A stretch of 42,497 nucleotides of DNA. Source: Streptomyces sp. ISL-66 (GTDB lineage: Bacteria; Actinomycetota; Actinomycetes; Streptomycetales; Streptomycetaceae). The notes under the pieces are model-generated. The model had not been told where the DNA came from and ran no database searches. It was given only the letters and a program-made list of their open reading frames with translations. Every line of letters starts with the position of its first letter. Position 1 is the stretch's first letter. This document shows, piece after piece, positions 8,071 to 14,878 of the stretch. Position numbers and translations under genes: made by a program. Location: positions 1 through 42,497 of the forward strand of contig NZ_JAGGOW010000162.1 of NCBI RefSeq assembly GCF_018614135.1, in the 5' to 3' direction.

Positions 8071-8274
8071 ATGGAGCCAAAAACCGTTTCGCCACCCGAG
8101 CGAGCCGGATTCGCCCGGCTGGCCGAGCAGTTCTGGCAGGTGTCCGACGCGCCGATCTACGACGCCGTCGAGCGCCAGTGGCTCGCCGAGGGCCGAGAGG
8201 TGCCCCGCCGTCCGGACCTGGCGTGGGACGGCCGACCCCCGGTGAACACCGGAGACCTGTTCCACCGTGCCTGA
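8071..8274 (+). CDS. Hypothetical protein
   Basis: This is a 67-residue protein beginning MEPKTVSPPERAGFARLAEQ, with aromatic and acidic residues in a natural order (FWQVSDAPIYDAVERQWLAE). The start is uncertain: no strong ribosome site precedes the ATG at 8071, and the open frame extends to 7903. Its stop lies 9 bases from the 3' end of the converging gene at 8283. I do not recognise the family. Confidence 0.5.
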   Translation: MEPKTVSPPERAGFARLAEQFWQVSDAPIYDAVERQWLAEGREVPRRPDLAWDGRPPVNTGDLFHRA

Positions 8275-8282
8275 ACCCATCC

Positions 8283-8438
8283 TCACTGCGGCGTGTACAG
8301 CCGCTCGCGCAGGTACAGCAGGGCCGCGGTGTCCGCGACGGCGGCCAAAGTGGCCAGCAGCGTGCGGATGCGGGCGTCATCGCCCTCACGGACCGCCCGC
8401 ACGATGTCCTCGATCGCTTCGCGGGCGCGGGGCTCCAT
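8283..8438 (-). CDS. Small helical hypothetical protein
   Basis: The 51-residue frame MEPRAREAIEDIVRAVREGD then ARIRTLLATLAAVADTAALL and YLRERLYTPQ is strongly helical. The open frame continues upstream to 8582 with a Cys pair (VTCDYCDP) that resembles the start of the zinc-ribbon-like protein encoded just upstream on the same strand (8704-8880). It is therefore unclear whether this is a separate gene or the tail of a longer one. Function unknown. Confidence 0.5.
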   Translation of the reverse strand: MEPRAREAIEDIVRAVREGDDARIRTLLATLAAVADTAALLYLRERLYTPQ

Positions 8439-8691
8439 ACCCGCCGGACCTGCCGCGGAGGGGCCATGTCTGACCGGGCCGCCACCCCGGCACTCCTTGG
8501 GGAACCCGTGCGCTGCCGTCATGTCATCCCCCAACGGATCGCAGTAGTCGCAAGTCACCACTGCCATGAAACGGCAGGCCACGCGCTACGATCACGCCCG
8601 GCCCGCCGACGGTATCGAGAGGCTTGGCGGGGCCTGCACGGGGGTCAGGCCGCCTGCCAGTACCCCTCGGCCTCGGCGCGGCTCAGACGAA

Positions 8692-8703
8692 AAGAGCCCG
8701 GGC
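8692..8703 (-). terminator. GAGCCCGGGCTC palindrome followed by TTTT
   Basis: On the minus strand this perfect 12-bp palindrome directly follows the TGA of the 8704-8880 gene and is followed by four T residues, a minimal intrinsic terminator. Confidence 0.5.
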
Positions 8704-8880
8704 TCAGTCCTCTTTCCCCGCCAGGACACGATCAGCCGCATAGTGCGGGCAAGACAGAACATGCCACGTCACCGTCAGGCGACACCCGGCCGCAACCGCG
8801 ACCGTACGCGCCTGGCCATCGGTCGGGCCCGCCGCGCAGTACGGGCACACGACGGTCTCTGCCCTGAACTCAGCCGTCAC
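8704..8880 (-). CDS. Zinc-ribbon-like small protein, CxYC...LTVTWH...CPHY family, copy 1
   Basis: This 58-residue protein starts with GTG (MTAEFRAETVVCPYC). It carries CPYC at residues 12-15, LTVTWH at 35-40, CPHY at 44-47 and ends ADRVLAGKED. The two Cys pairs and the histidines suit one zinc ion; that is inference. A second copy at 24624-24794 shares the CxYC, LTVTWHxxxCPHY and ADRxLAGKE blocks, with codons differing mostly at third positions, which is strong evidence that both are translated. GGGAGG touches the start codon, which is unusually close. A palindrome with T-run follows the stop. The function is unknown; it may bind nucleic acid or protein. Confidence 0.7.
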   Translation of the reverse strand: MTAEFRAETVVCPYCAAGPTDGQARTVAVAAGCRLTVTWHVLSCPHYAADRVLAGKED

Positions 8881-8949
8881 CCTCCCAATCCTGCCGCGCC
8901 GGCGCGGCCCGTGACGAGAGGGCCGCGCCGGTCACCGCCTGGTGCACCA

Positions 8950-9060
8950 CTGGCCAACTGGCCATTAACGCGGCCCAGGAAGGCGGCGATGTCGGACGGC
9001 TTGTGGAGCGACACCGATGGCCGTTCCGTCCCAGCGGACGCGCCTCCAGCCGTTCTCCCG
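8950..9060 (-). pseudogene. Frameshifted relative of the 5450-5665 protein
   Basis: Reading down from 9060, ENGWRRVRWDGTAIGVA matches GWRQVRYDGTAIGVA of the earlier gene. One extra C then shifts the frame; removing it gives VAHKPSDIAAFLGRVNGQ, matching VAHRPADIRGFLAEAG. Neither end of the gene is complete. Confidence 0.5.
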
Positions 9061-9191
9061 TGCCGCAGCTGCCGCTCGGCCACCAGCTACGGAGTCGCCG
9101 GCAGCGGCTTGAGAGCCGCGTGATTCCGCGCCGCCCGCTCCGCAATGACTTCGCGGTGCGTCTTGTGGATCTGGGCCCGCCTCTGAGGCAC

Positions 9192-9347
9192 CTACGCGGG
9201 GAGCTCCACGCTCCGCTGGGCCTGGTCCTCGCTCTCCCCGCCCAGAGTGATCGCCTCGACGTGCTGGCGGGGCACCGTGGGGTGTCCCTCGCGCTCGAAG
9301 TACTGGATGGCGGCGGAGTAGTGCATGGCCCACTTGTCGGCCTGGCT
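9192..9347 (-). pseudogene. Helicase-associated (HA) domain fragment
   Basis: The minus-strand frame SQADKWAMHYSAAIQYFERE then GHPTVPRQHVEAITLGG and DQAQRSVELPA ends in a TAG at 9192-9194. It matches the last HA repeat of the gene at 30590 (SQADKWAMHYAAAQHFYARE, GHLTVPRKHIETI) nearly residue for residue. The HA pattern (Trp, aromatic, Gly, Pro) is clear. Both ends are missing, so this is a relic. Confidence 0.6.
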
Positions 9348-9645
9348 GGGGGATCTTGAACTTCGGCGTGCAGCTTGTGGGCGTGCTCTTGAAGCGCGCC
9401 CGCGCCGCGGCCGCCGCGATCCGGGCCCGGGTGGCCGAGATGGTCGAGGTCGCCCTGGCGGCCGCAGGTGTCGCCGAGATCGTGTTGGTGATGAACCGCG
9501 ACGGCCTCGTGCGCACGGCTGCTTCTCGTGCCGGCACCAGCGCTGACCTGCAGGGCTGGGGTGCCCTTCCGTCCTGCCCCCTACGCTGGTTTTCCTTCTG
9601 TTCGCGGTGGGCGCCTGGAGTCGGCGCGTGCGTCACCCGGCGCGT

Positions 9646-10053
9646 CTATCGCGGGAGGAGGGCGTGGATGGTCTTGCCGCATTCGGGGCCCGGTGTGATG
9701 GTCACGCTGTGGGCGAGGCTGCGGATCATGTGCCAACCGAAGCCGCCAGTGCCGCCGTTCAGGTCGGGCTCGCGCTCGCGTGGCAGTGCGGGGCTGGGAT
9801 CGCTGACCGCGATGCTGACGCCATCGCGGTCGGCACTCAGCTCGAGAGTGTAGTAGCCGCCGCCGTGGCGAAGTGCGTTGGTGGCGAGCTCCGACACCAC
9901 GAGAGCGAGCGTGTCCGCGGTATCGGGGCGGGGTGCGGGTTCGAGATTTTCGGCGAAGTGGCGCGCGATGTCGCGGGCACGGCGGATACCGGCCTTGCTG
10001 TCGTCCTTGATCACGAGTGGCGCGGCGGTTGACGTGCTGTTCATGTCGTTCAT
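9646..10053 (-). CDS. RsbW-like ATP-binding protein (HATPase_c_2, anti-sigma kinase type)
   Basis: This 135-residue protein is a single GHKL ATPase domain of the RsbW/SpoIIAB type. The N box is VVSELATNALRHGGG, the G1 region VSDPSPALPRERE, and the G2 region GGTGGFGWHMIRSLA. Such proteins phosphorylate an anti-sigma-factor antagonist or hold a sigma factor inactive; Streptomyces has dozens. The start MNDMNSTST at 10053 is preferred over 10092 because homologues begin shortly before the ATPase fold. It is on the minus strand and followed by about 360 bases with no gene, so it is probably a single transcription unit. Given the rsb genes at 13145-17203, it may belong to the same partner-switching network. 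The family is certain; the target is not. Confidence 0.85.
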   Translation of the reverse strand: MNDMNSTSTAAPLVIKDDSKAGIRRARDIARHFAENLEPAPRPDTADTLALVVSELATNALRHGGGYYTLELSADRDGVSIAVSDPSPALPREREPDLNGGTGGFGWHMIRSLAHSVTITPGPECGKTIHALLPR

Positions 10054-10416
10054 GCGCGAACACCCCACTTGTCTGTCGGGACCGTCGAGCAATGCTTGTG
10101 CCCGCTCTACCTTTCTTCACACACAGTGACCGTGCCGTCGCGTGCAAGCGGGCGGCCAGGCAGTGAACCTGCGGTGCGGGATCCGTCCGCGCCCGCAGGC
10201 CCCTGAACATTCGCCGACGGCTTCGCCTTCGGGCAGCAGGATGCGGGGCAAGCTGACCAGAGCCGGGCCTTCCCACCATGGCCCAGGCATCTGAATGCTT
10301 GGCTGGAGTCAGAGACGGGCGGGGAGGGGCGGCTCCCCGCCTACGGGAAGCACGCGTCAAGGTTGTGATTCGTCGGTTTTCGGTCCTGCCTCAATGGAAG
10401 CTTGTGCGAGGTGTGG
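10054..10416. other. Gap without supported gene
   Basis: I see no coding pattern or strong repeat here beyond GC-rich noise. The promoter of the RsbW-like gene should lie at its left end. Confidence 0.3.
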
Positions 10417-10842
10417 TCATGGCTGGGTGAGGTGGCTGATGTCCTGGGGGTCCAGGCCGGCGAGATGGACGATGCGAGGGGCGGGGATACCGGCTGTCAA
10501 CGCGCGCTGGACGAGGGCTTCCCAGCCTTCGGTGGTGTGCTTGAACTCAAGAAGCTCGTTCTCCACGTCCGTTACCGATGCGGGTGCACACTCCTGATGT
10601 ACGCGTGTGGCTTCCTCTTCGCTCAAAGGTACGGGCAGGCGCTCGGCACCTTCGGGGATGAACATCTCGGACCCTGCGGGCAGGATCCTGACCTGTTCCG
10701 AGGATGCGGAGACCCCGTGGGCCTGCAGCCATCCGTGTACGGCGGGAGTGCGCGCGCATTCTAGGGCCCCGACCGAGGCGAGGGCCGCTCCGAGCCGGGG
10801 GTGCCGGTCGGGAAGCAGGAACAGATGTGCGTCATCGGCCAT
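10417..10842 (-). CDS. Hypothetical protein downstream of the GAF-SpoIIE phosphatase
   Basis: This 141-residue mixed alpha/beta acidic protein (start MADDAHLFLLPDRHPRLGAA, end GLDPQDISHLTQP) has no domain I recognise. It follows the phosphatase gene on the same strand after 116 bases and may be its second cistron. No strong Shine-Dalgarno sequence is visible before the ATG. Codon usage and composition are typical of the region, so the gene is likely real; the function is unknown. Confidence 0.6.
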   Translation of the reverse strand: MADDAHLFLLPDRHPRLGAALASVGALECARTPAVHGWLQAHGVSASSEQVRILPAGSEMFIPEGAERLPVPLSEEEATRVHQECAPASVTDVENELLEFKHTTEGWEALVQRALTAGIPAPRIVHLAGLDPQDISHLTQP

Positions 10843-10958
10843 TGCGGGGGACTGCTTTCTCTATGGGACTTCGGGGGGCTACTGAGGTCAGCGCAGCCTG
10901 GGGGCGGCGACGGCGACGGCCGGGCAGTTCCACTGCTCTGCCCCGCGCCGAATGTGGG

Positions 10959-12128
10959 TCAGTGTTCGCGGCCGTGCCAGTCGAGGCACACGACCATGGC
11001 GTCGTCTTCGGACTGGGAGGGGCCCCGGTGTCCGGTGAGTTCTTGAAGGATGGCACGGGGGACTTGGGAGGGTGGCAGGAGACGGGTGTTCGTGGCGGCG
11101 CGGGCGAGTGCGTTCTGGATATAACGCTCGCCTTGGGGCGAGGCAACGTTGTAGACGCCGTCGCTGACGAACAGGAGCCTGTCGCCGGGGAGGACCTGCA
11201 GGTGCTGAGGGGTGTAGATGGTTTCCTCGAACATACCCAGCGGCAGCTGGGCTTCCAGTTCGATGGGCTCCACGACGCCGTCCCGGATCCGCCAGATCTT
11301 TGGGGAGCCGGCGTCGATGACTTCCACCTGCCCGGTGGAGAGGTTGAAGCGCAGCAGGAGTACGGACAGGTGTACCGCACCGTGGTGCTGGCCGTAGATG
11401 GCCTGGTCGGCGAGGCATGCCTGGTCTTCCAGGCTCAGTCCGGCCCGCCGTGCGTTGCGCAGGGCGTTGATGGCGAGGTTGGTCAGCAGCGCCGCTTCGA
11501 TTCCCTCGCCCATGCCGTTGCTGACGGTGAGGGTCAGGTGGTCGGCCGAGGTCGACCAGTCGAAGTTGTCGCCGTAGATGGCGTAGGCGGGTTCGAGCTG
11601 GGCGCCGAGGTCGTACTCGGGGCGGGAGCAGGAGCGGCCGGGTAGGAGCTGCCACTGCATTTCGGCGGCGAGGGTGAGCCGGTCGGCGCGTCGGGCCTGG
11701 AGGTAGAGGTCGGTATCGCGTTCGGCGACGACAATCTCGTGGCCGAGCACCTCGGAGACGTCCTGCAGCTCTCGTATGACGTCGGGCGTTCCTGTCTCCT
11801 CGGGCAGGGTGACGCACAGCACGCCGAGGCGGTCGCCGCGCACGGTGACCGGCAGGTGTGCCGTGACAGTCGGCGGGTGGGAGGAGGTGCGGATATACGC
11901 CTCTTGCGCTCCGAAGGCCCTGCCCGGGGCGCTGTTGTGGACGGAGACGGGCTCCGCGGTGTGCGGGAGAGCCGCGACCGGCTGGAGTATGGTCATGGCG
12001 TAGTCGGCCATCAGCAGGTCCACCGAGGTTGCCTGGTAGTGCTTCATCAAGACGTGACGGACCGCGTCGAGGAGCTCATGGGGGGCGGCCGTGCGCAGGG
12101 CGCGTTCAGCAGCCGAAAATCTGTCCAC
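10959..12128 (-). CDS. PP2C-type (SpoIIE) phosphatase with N-terminal GAF-like domain
   Basis: This 389-residue protein has a GAF-like sensor domain (about 20-150) and a SpoIIE phosphatase domain (about 165-388). Such enzymes remove phosphate from Ser/Thr of anti-sigma antagonists. Phosphatase motifs are recognisable: GDNFDWS, VSNGMGEG, FVSDGVYNV and DDAMVVCLDW. The second departs from the usual V-x-D-x-x-GHG: the metal-binding Asp is Asn and the His is Glu. I believe this variant is shared within a Streptomyces subfamily, so it need not mean loss of activity. It is transcribed divergently from the marR gene across a 94-base promoter region. The hypothetical gene at 10417 follows it. Confidence 0.85.
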   Translation of the reverse strand: MDRFSAAERALRTAAPHELLDAVRHVLMKHYQATSVDLLMADYAMTILQPVAALPHTAEPVSVHNSAPGRAFGAQEAYIRTSSHPPTVTAHLPVTVRGDRLGVLCVTLPEETGTPDVIRELQDVSEVLGHEIVVAERDTDLYLQARRADRLTLAAEMQWQLLPGRSCSRPEYDLGAQLEPAYAIYGDNFDWSTSADHLTLTVSNGMGEGIEAALLTNLAINALRNARRAGLSLEDQACLADQAIYGQHHGAVHLSVLLLRFNLSTGQVEVIDAGSPKIWRIRDGVVEPIELEAQLPLGMFEETIYTPQHLQVLPGDRLLFVSDGVYNVASPQGERYIQNALARAATNTRLLPPSQVPRAILQELTGHRGPSQSEDDAMVVCLDWHGREH

Positions 12129-12192
12129 CGTATGCGATCGCTTTCTCGAAGAGCGGTAATAAGGGGAACAGGACGCGCTTCGGGTCCTGGGG

Positions 12193-12205
12193 CTGGCAAA
12201 GCCAG
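12193..12205. promoter_or_regulatory. CTGGC-AAA-GCCAG palindrome in the divergent promoter region
   Basis: A perfect 5+3+5 inverted repeat lies 18 bases before the marR start and between the divergent phosphatase and marR genes. It is the natural candidate for a MarR operator; binding is inferred only from position. Confidence 0.4.
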
Positions 12206-12222
12206 ATTCGGAGTGTCAGAGT

Positions 12223-12723
12223 ATGGGCGTGAAACCCACCGCCTCCCGTAGAGAACCACATGACGCGGCCGAGGCGGCGCGAGAGGTTGTCGAGCTCCTG
12301 GAGATCCTGTGGGAGCGAGGCCGCGAGGCCGCCTCCCCAGGACCCGTGTCACCTTCGCAACTGAGGGTCATGTACATCCTGGACCGCGACGAAGGCATCA
12401 ACCTCCGCACCCTCGGTGAGGTGATGGGGGCAACATCCTCCTCGGTGAGCCGTCTGTGTGACCGCCTTCAAGCGCTCGGCTACGTCAGACGAACCCCGAG
12501 CCCTGTCAGCCGCAGGGAGCTGGAGCTGAAACTCACCAGCCGGGGCAGGTCCCACCTGTACGAGCTTCGCGCTCTGCGTGAAGAGTCGCTTCTTGCCGTC
12601 ATATCCGCGATGCCGCCTGCGGCGCGCCATGCGCTGGTCGAGGGACTCGAAGGCTTCAGGGAGACGGTCGGCGAGTCCGATCTCCTTCATCCGCAAACGC
12701 GCGACGTTACGCAGTCGGCCTGA
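12223..12723 (+). CDS. MarR-family transcriptional regulator
   Basis: This 166-residue winged-helix repressor has the DNA-binding region at about 45-115: LRVMYILDRDEGINLRTLGE, the recognition helix SSSVSRLCDRLQALGYVRR and the wing SPVSRRELELKLTSRG. Dimer helices lie at either end. MarR proteins commonly repress neighbouring genes and themselves and respond to small phenolic or oxidant ligands. GGAG sits 9 bases before the ATG. The gene is divergent from the GAF-SpoIIE phosphatase and stands about 420 bases before the rsb operon, so it may control one or both. No redox cysteine pattern is obvious. The family is certain. Confidence 0.9.
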   Translation: MGVKPTASRREPHDAAEAAREVVELLEILWERGREAASPGPVSPSQLRVMYILDRDEGINLRTLGEVMGATSSSVSRLCDRLQALGYVRRTPSPVSRRELELKLTSRGRSHLYELRALREESLLAVISAMPPAARHALVEGLEGFRETVGESDLLHPQTRDVTQSA

Positions 12724-13144
12724 CTCGGCCGTCACGACCGGGGAAAACTCCCACCGCAGCGACGTCCGCCTCATCGCACCCCTCTTTGTCTGGGTCCGGA
12801 CGCAAGGGGCGCCGTGACAGGCATCCCTGAATACGGGAGCCGAGCGAAGAATGTTACGCACCGTACACAGTTGTCAAATGGAAAGAGTCCACTCCCGCAC
12901 CCTGGAACGGGGAGACTCGGTTCAGTCTCGTGACAGGTTGAGCAATCTCCCGGTATGCCCCGATTTGTCGCTGACGACGCTGCGAGACTCGTGGAAGCCC
13001 AGGGTTCCTTCACGTCCTGCGACTCGCTAACATTTGTCGGACGACAATAATCATCGGGTGTAGGCGGCGCTCCTCCTACGGTGCAGTCGGGGGCACGCTG
13101 CCGCCGGGTGGAAGCCGTGGCGTGGCAAGTGAAGGGCATTCTGC
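12724..13144 (+). other. Upstream region of the rsb operon
   Basis: This 420-base region holds no gene I can support. It should contain the rsbR promoter. A FadR-type palindrome lies at 13034-13047. I looked for a sigma-B-type promoter (GNNT, spacer, GGGTAY) and found only weak partial matches. Confidence 0.4.
13034..13047. promoter_or_regulatory. TTGTCGGACGACAA palindrome, GntR/FadR-type operator candidate
   Basis: This perfect 14-bp palindrome fits the published FadR-subfamily consensus TNGTNNNACNA exactly. It lies about 100 bases before rsbR. The ten-base core GTCGGACGAC also occurs at 4430-4439, just upstream of the ISL3 transposase remnant. No GntR gene is in the window. Confidence 0.4.
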
Positions 13145-14023
13145 GTGAGTATCAGCGAGACCGTAGTGCGTGAGCGAGTGAGCGGGGCGCTGGCCCAGCA
13201 CGCCGACAAGATCGCAGACCGGTGGGTTCAGCTGCAGTCACCGCAGAGCGAAACCGGCTCATCCCTCACCGAGACCGAGCTGCGGGAAGAAGCAGATTCC
13301 CTGGTGGCCGCCCTCGCCTCCAGCCTGGCGACCGGCCTGCCCGTGGACCGGGTGGTGATCTCGTATCCCGCGCTGAGGCAGGCGGTAATCGACCTGTCGC
13401 TGCGCAGAGCTCGTCGTGGGGCGTCGCCGACCGACACCTCTCTGGCGGTGCTGGCGCTGAAGGAAGCCTTGCTGGAATCCATACAGGAGACCGTCGACAA
13501 CAGCGACGAACTCCTCTCCGCCGCACTGCTCGTCAACCGGCTCCTCGACGCTGCCGGCGCTCTGTCGTTCGACACCTACGTCCAGGGCAGGGAAGAGATC
13601 ATCCGCCGACAGAGCCGGCAACTCCTTGACCTCTCCACACCAGTGGTGCGCCTGTGGCGGCACGTGCTGGCGGTGCCGCTGATCGGCACCCTCGACACCG
13701 CCAGGACACAGGTCATCATGGAGAACCTGCTCCAGGCGATTCAGGAACATGAGGCGCTGGTCGCCATCATCGACATCACGGCCGTTCCCACCGTGGACAC
13801 CGCTGTCGCCCAGCACCTGATGCAAACGGTCAACGCCGTGCGGCTCATGGGCGCGGACTGTGTGATCAGCGGTATCCGACCGCCGATCGCGATGACTATC
13901 GCCCAGCTCGGCATCGACCTCTCCACCATCCTCACCCGGGCCACCCTCGCCGACGCCCTGTCAGCCGCCATGCAGATCACCGAAGCGTCCTCGGGGCGCC
14001 CCACCGCGCTGGCGGCCCGATGA
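13145..14023 (+). CDS. rsbR: RsbR-type stressosome scaffold protein
   Basis: This 292-residue protein has a helical RsbR N-terminal sensor domain (about 1-155) and a C-terminal STAS domain (about 168-285). The stressosome is a large cytoplasmic complex of RsbR and RsbS that holds the RsbT kinase until stress. The two Thr residues phosphorylated by RsbT in Bacillus RsbRA (171 and 205) have counterparts at Thr185 in GTLDTAR and Thr219 in VPTVDTAVAQH, with the same 34-residue spacing. It starts with GTG at 13145 with GAAGGG about 9 bases upstream. Its stop overlaps the next start in ATGA. First gene of a five-gene operon. Confidence 0.9.
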   Translation: MSISETVVRERVSGALAQHADKIADRWVQLQSPQSETGSSLTETELREEADSLVAALASSLATGLPVDRVVISYPALRQAVIDLSLRRARRGASPTDTSLAVLALKEALLESIQETVDNSDELLSAALLVNRLLDAAGALSFDTYVQGREEIIRRQSRQLLDLSTPVVRLWRHVLAVPLIGTLDTARTQVIMENLLQAIQEHEALVAIIDITAVPTVDTAVAQHLMQTVNAVRLMGADCVISGIRPPIAMTIAQLGIDLSTILTRATLADALSAAMQITEASSGRPTALAAR

Positions 14024-14430
14024 GCGTCGGACCGCAGGCCGGCGTCCCCATCCTGCGCCTGGGGGACGTGCTGATCACCGGACTGCTCAACGAACTCGAC
14101 GACAAGGCCGCCCTGGCCTTCGCAGACGAACTCACCGAACGTATCGCCGCAGACGCGGCACGCGGTGTCCTCATCGACATTTCGCGCCTCGAAATCATCG
14201 ACTCGTTCGTCGCCCGCACCCTGATGGAACTCACCACCATGGCGCGCCTCCTCGGAGCGCGGGTGATTGTGGCCGGTATGAGGCCACCCGTGGCGATCAC
14301 CCTTGCCGAACTCGGCCTGAAACTGACGGGCGTGGAAACCGCCCTCAACGCGGAGGCCGGCATGGCGTCCTTGGGCTGGCATCAAAACCTACAGCTCCCC
14401 GAAGGGGCGCGACGTGACGATTTCCGGTGA
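14020..14430 (+). CDS. rsbS: RsbS-type STAS protein
   Basis: This 136-residue protein is a single STAS domain. In Bacillus RsbS forms the stressosome core with RsbR and sequesters RsbT until it is phosphorylated on Ser59. Here the matching serine is Ser62 in IDISRLEIIDSFVARTL, and the following AGMRPPVAITLAELGL helix is typical. Start and upstream stop overlap (ATGA), implying coupled translation. An extension of about 20 residues past the STAS fold (GWHQNLQLPEGARRDDFR) overlaps the start of rsbT by 17 bases. Confidence 0.9.
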   Translation: MSVGPQAGVPILRLGDVLITGLLNELDDKAALAFADELTERIAADAARGVLIDISRLEIIDSFVARTLMELTTMARLLGARVIVAGMRPPVAITLAELGLKLTGVETALNAEAGMASLGWHQNLQLPEGARRDDFR

Positions 14431-14878
14431 CACCGCCACATCCCAGCACGCAGCCCCACAACCCCAGACCACCTCTGGCGAACCAGCCACGTGCGCGGTT
14501 CGTACCGAGGAGGACCTGCTCACAACTCGCCACGCCGTACGCGCGGCCGCCCTCGCCGTGGGATTCGGCATCATCGATCAGACGCGGGTGGTCACGGCGG
14601 CCAGCGAGCTCGCCCGTAATGCCTATATCCATGGCGGCGGTGGGACGCTCACCATCGAACACTTGGCGCAGCCGCGCGGCCGCGGACTGCGACTGACCAT
14701 AAGGGACCAAGGCCCGGGTATTCCCGACCTGGAGCAAGCCCTCACCGACGGGTTTACCACCGGAGCAGGTCTGGGCCACGGTCTGGGCGGCGCCCGCCGC
14801 TTGATGGACGAGTTTGAAGTCTGCACGACACCCGGTGCGGGGACCACTGTGGCCATCACCCGATGGGCCACATCGTGA
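14414..14878 (+). CDS. rsbT: RsbT-type serine/threonine protein kinase
   Basis: This 154-residue GHKL-type kinase phosphorylates RsbS and RsbR and, once freed, activates an RsbU phosphatase in the Bacillus scheme. The N box SELARNAYIHGGG (Asn69), the G1 box IRDQGPGIPD (Asp98) and the G2 region GAGLGHGLGGARRL are all intact. About 28 extra residues, Thr/Pro/Gln-rich, precede the domain. It starts with GTG at 14414, with GAAGGGG 6-7 bases upstream, inside the end of rsbS. Its stop overlaps the next start. Confidence 0.9.
   Translation: MTISGDTATSQHAAPQPQTTSGEPATCAVRTEEDLLTTRHAVRAAALAVGFGIIDQTRVVTAASELARNAYIHGGGGTLTIEHLAQPRGRGLRLTIRDQGPGIPDLEQALTDGFTTGAGLGHGLGGARRLMDEFEVCTTPGAGTTVAITRWATS

Noticed and set aside
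6850..8286. A 478-codon minus-strand frame
   Set aside because: It runs antisense to the CBM48 gene and through terminators and intergenic DNA; proline/arginine-rich without domains.
9356..9560. A plus-strand alanine/valine-rich frame (LLKRARAAAAAIRARVAEMV)
   Set aside because: Both strands are open with repetitive Ala/Arg composition; no ribosome site or conserved motif separates it from GC bias.
10704..11645. A plus-strand frame of 313 codons opposite the GAF-SpoIIE phosphatase
   Set aside because: Antisense shadow; the minus-strand product has recognisable phosphatase motifs.
12930..12970. A possible sigma-B-type promoter (GGTT ... GGTAT) before rsbR
   Set aside because: The spacer is about 12 bases rather than 14-16 and the -10 element is imperfect.
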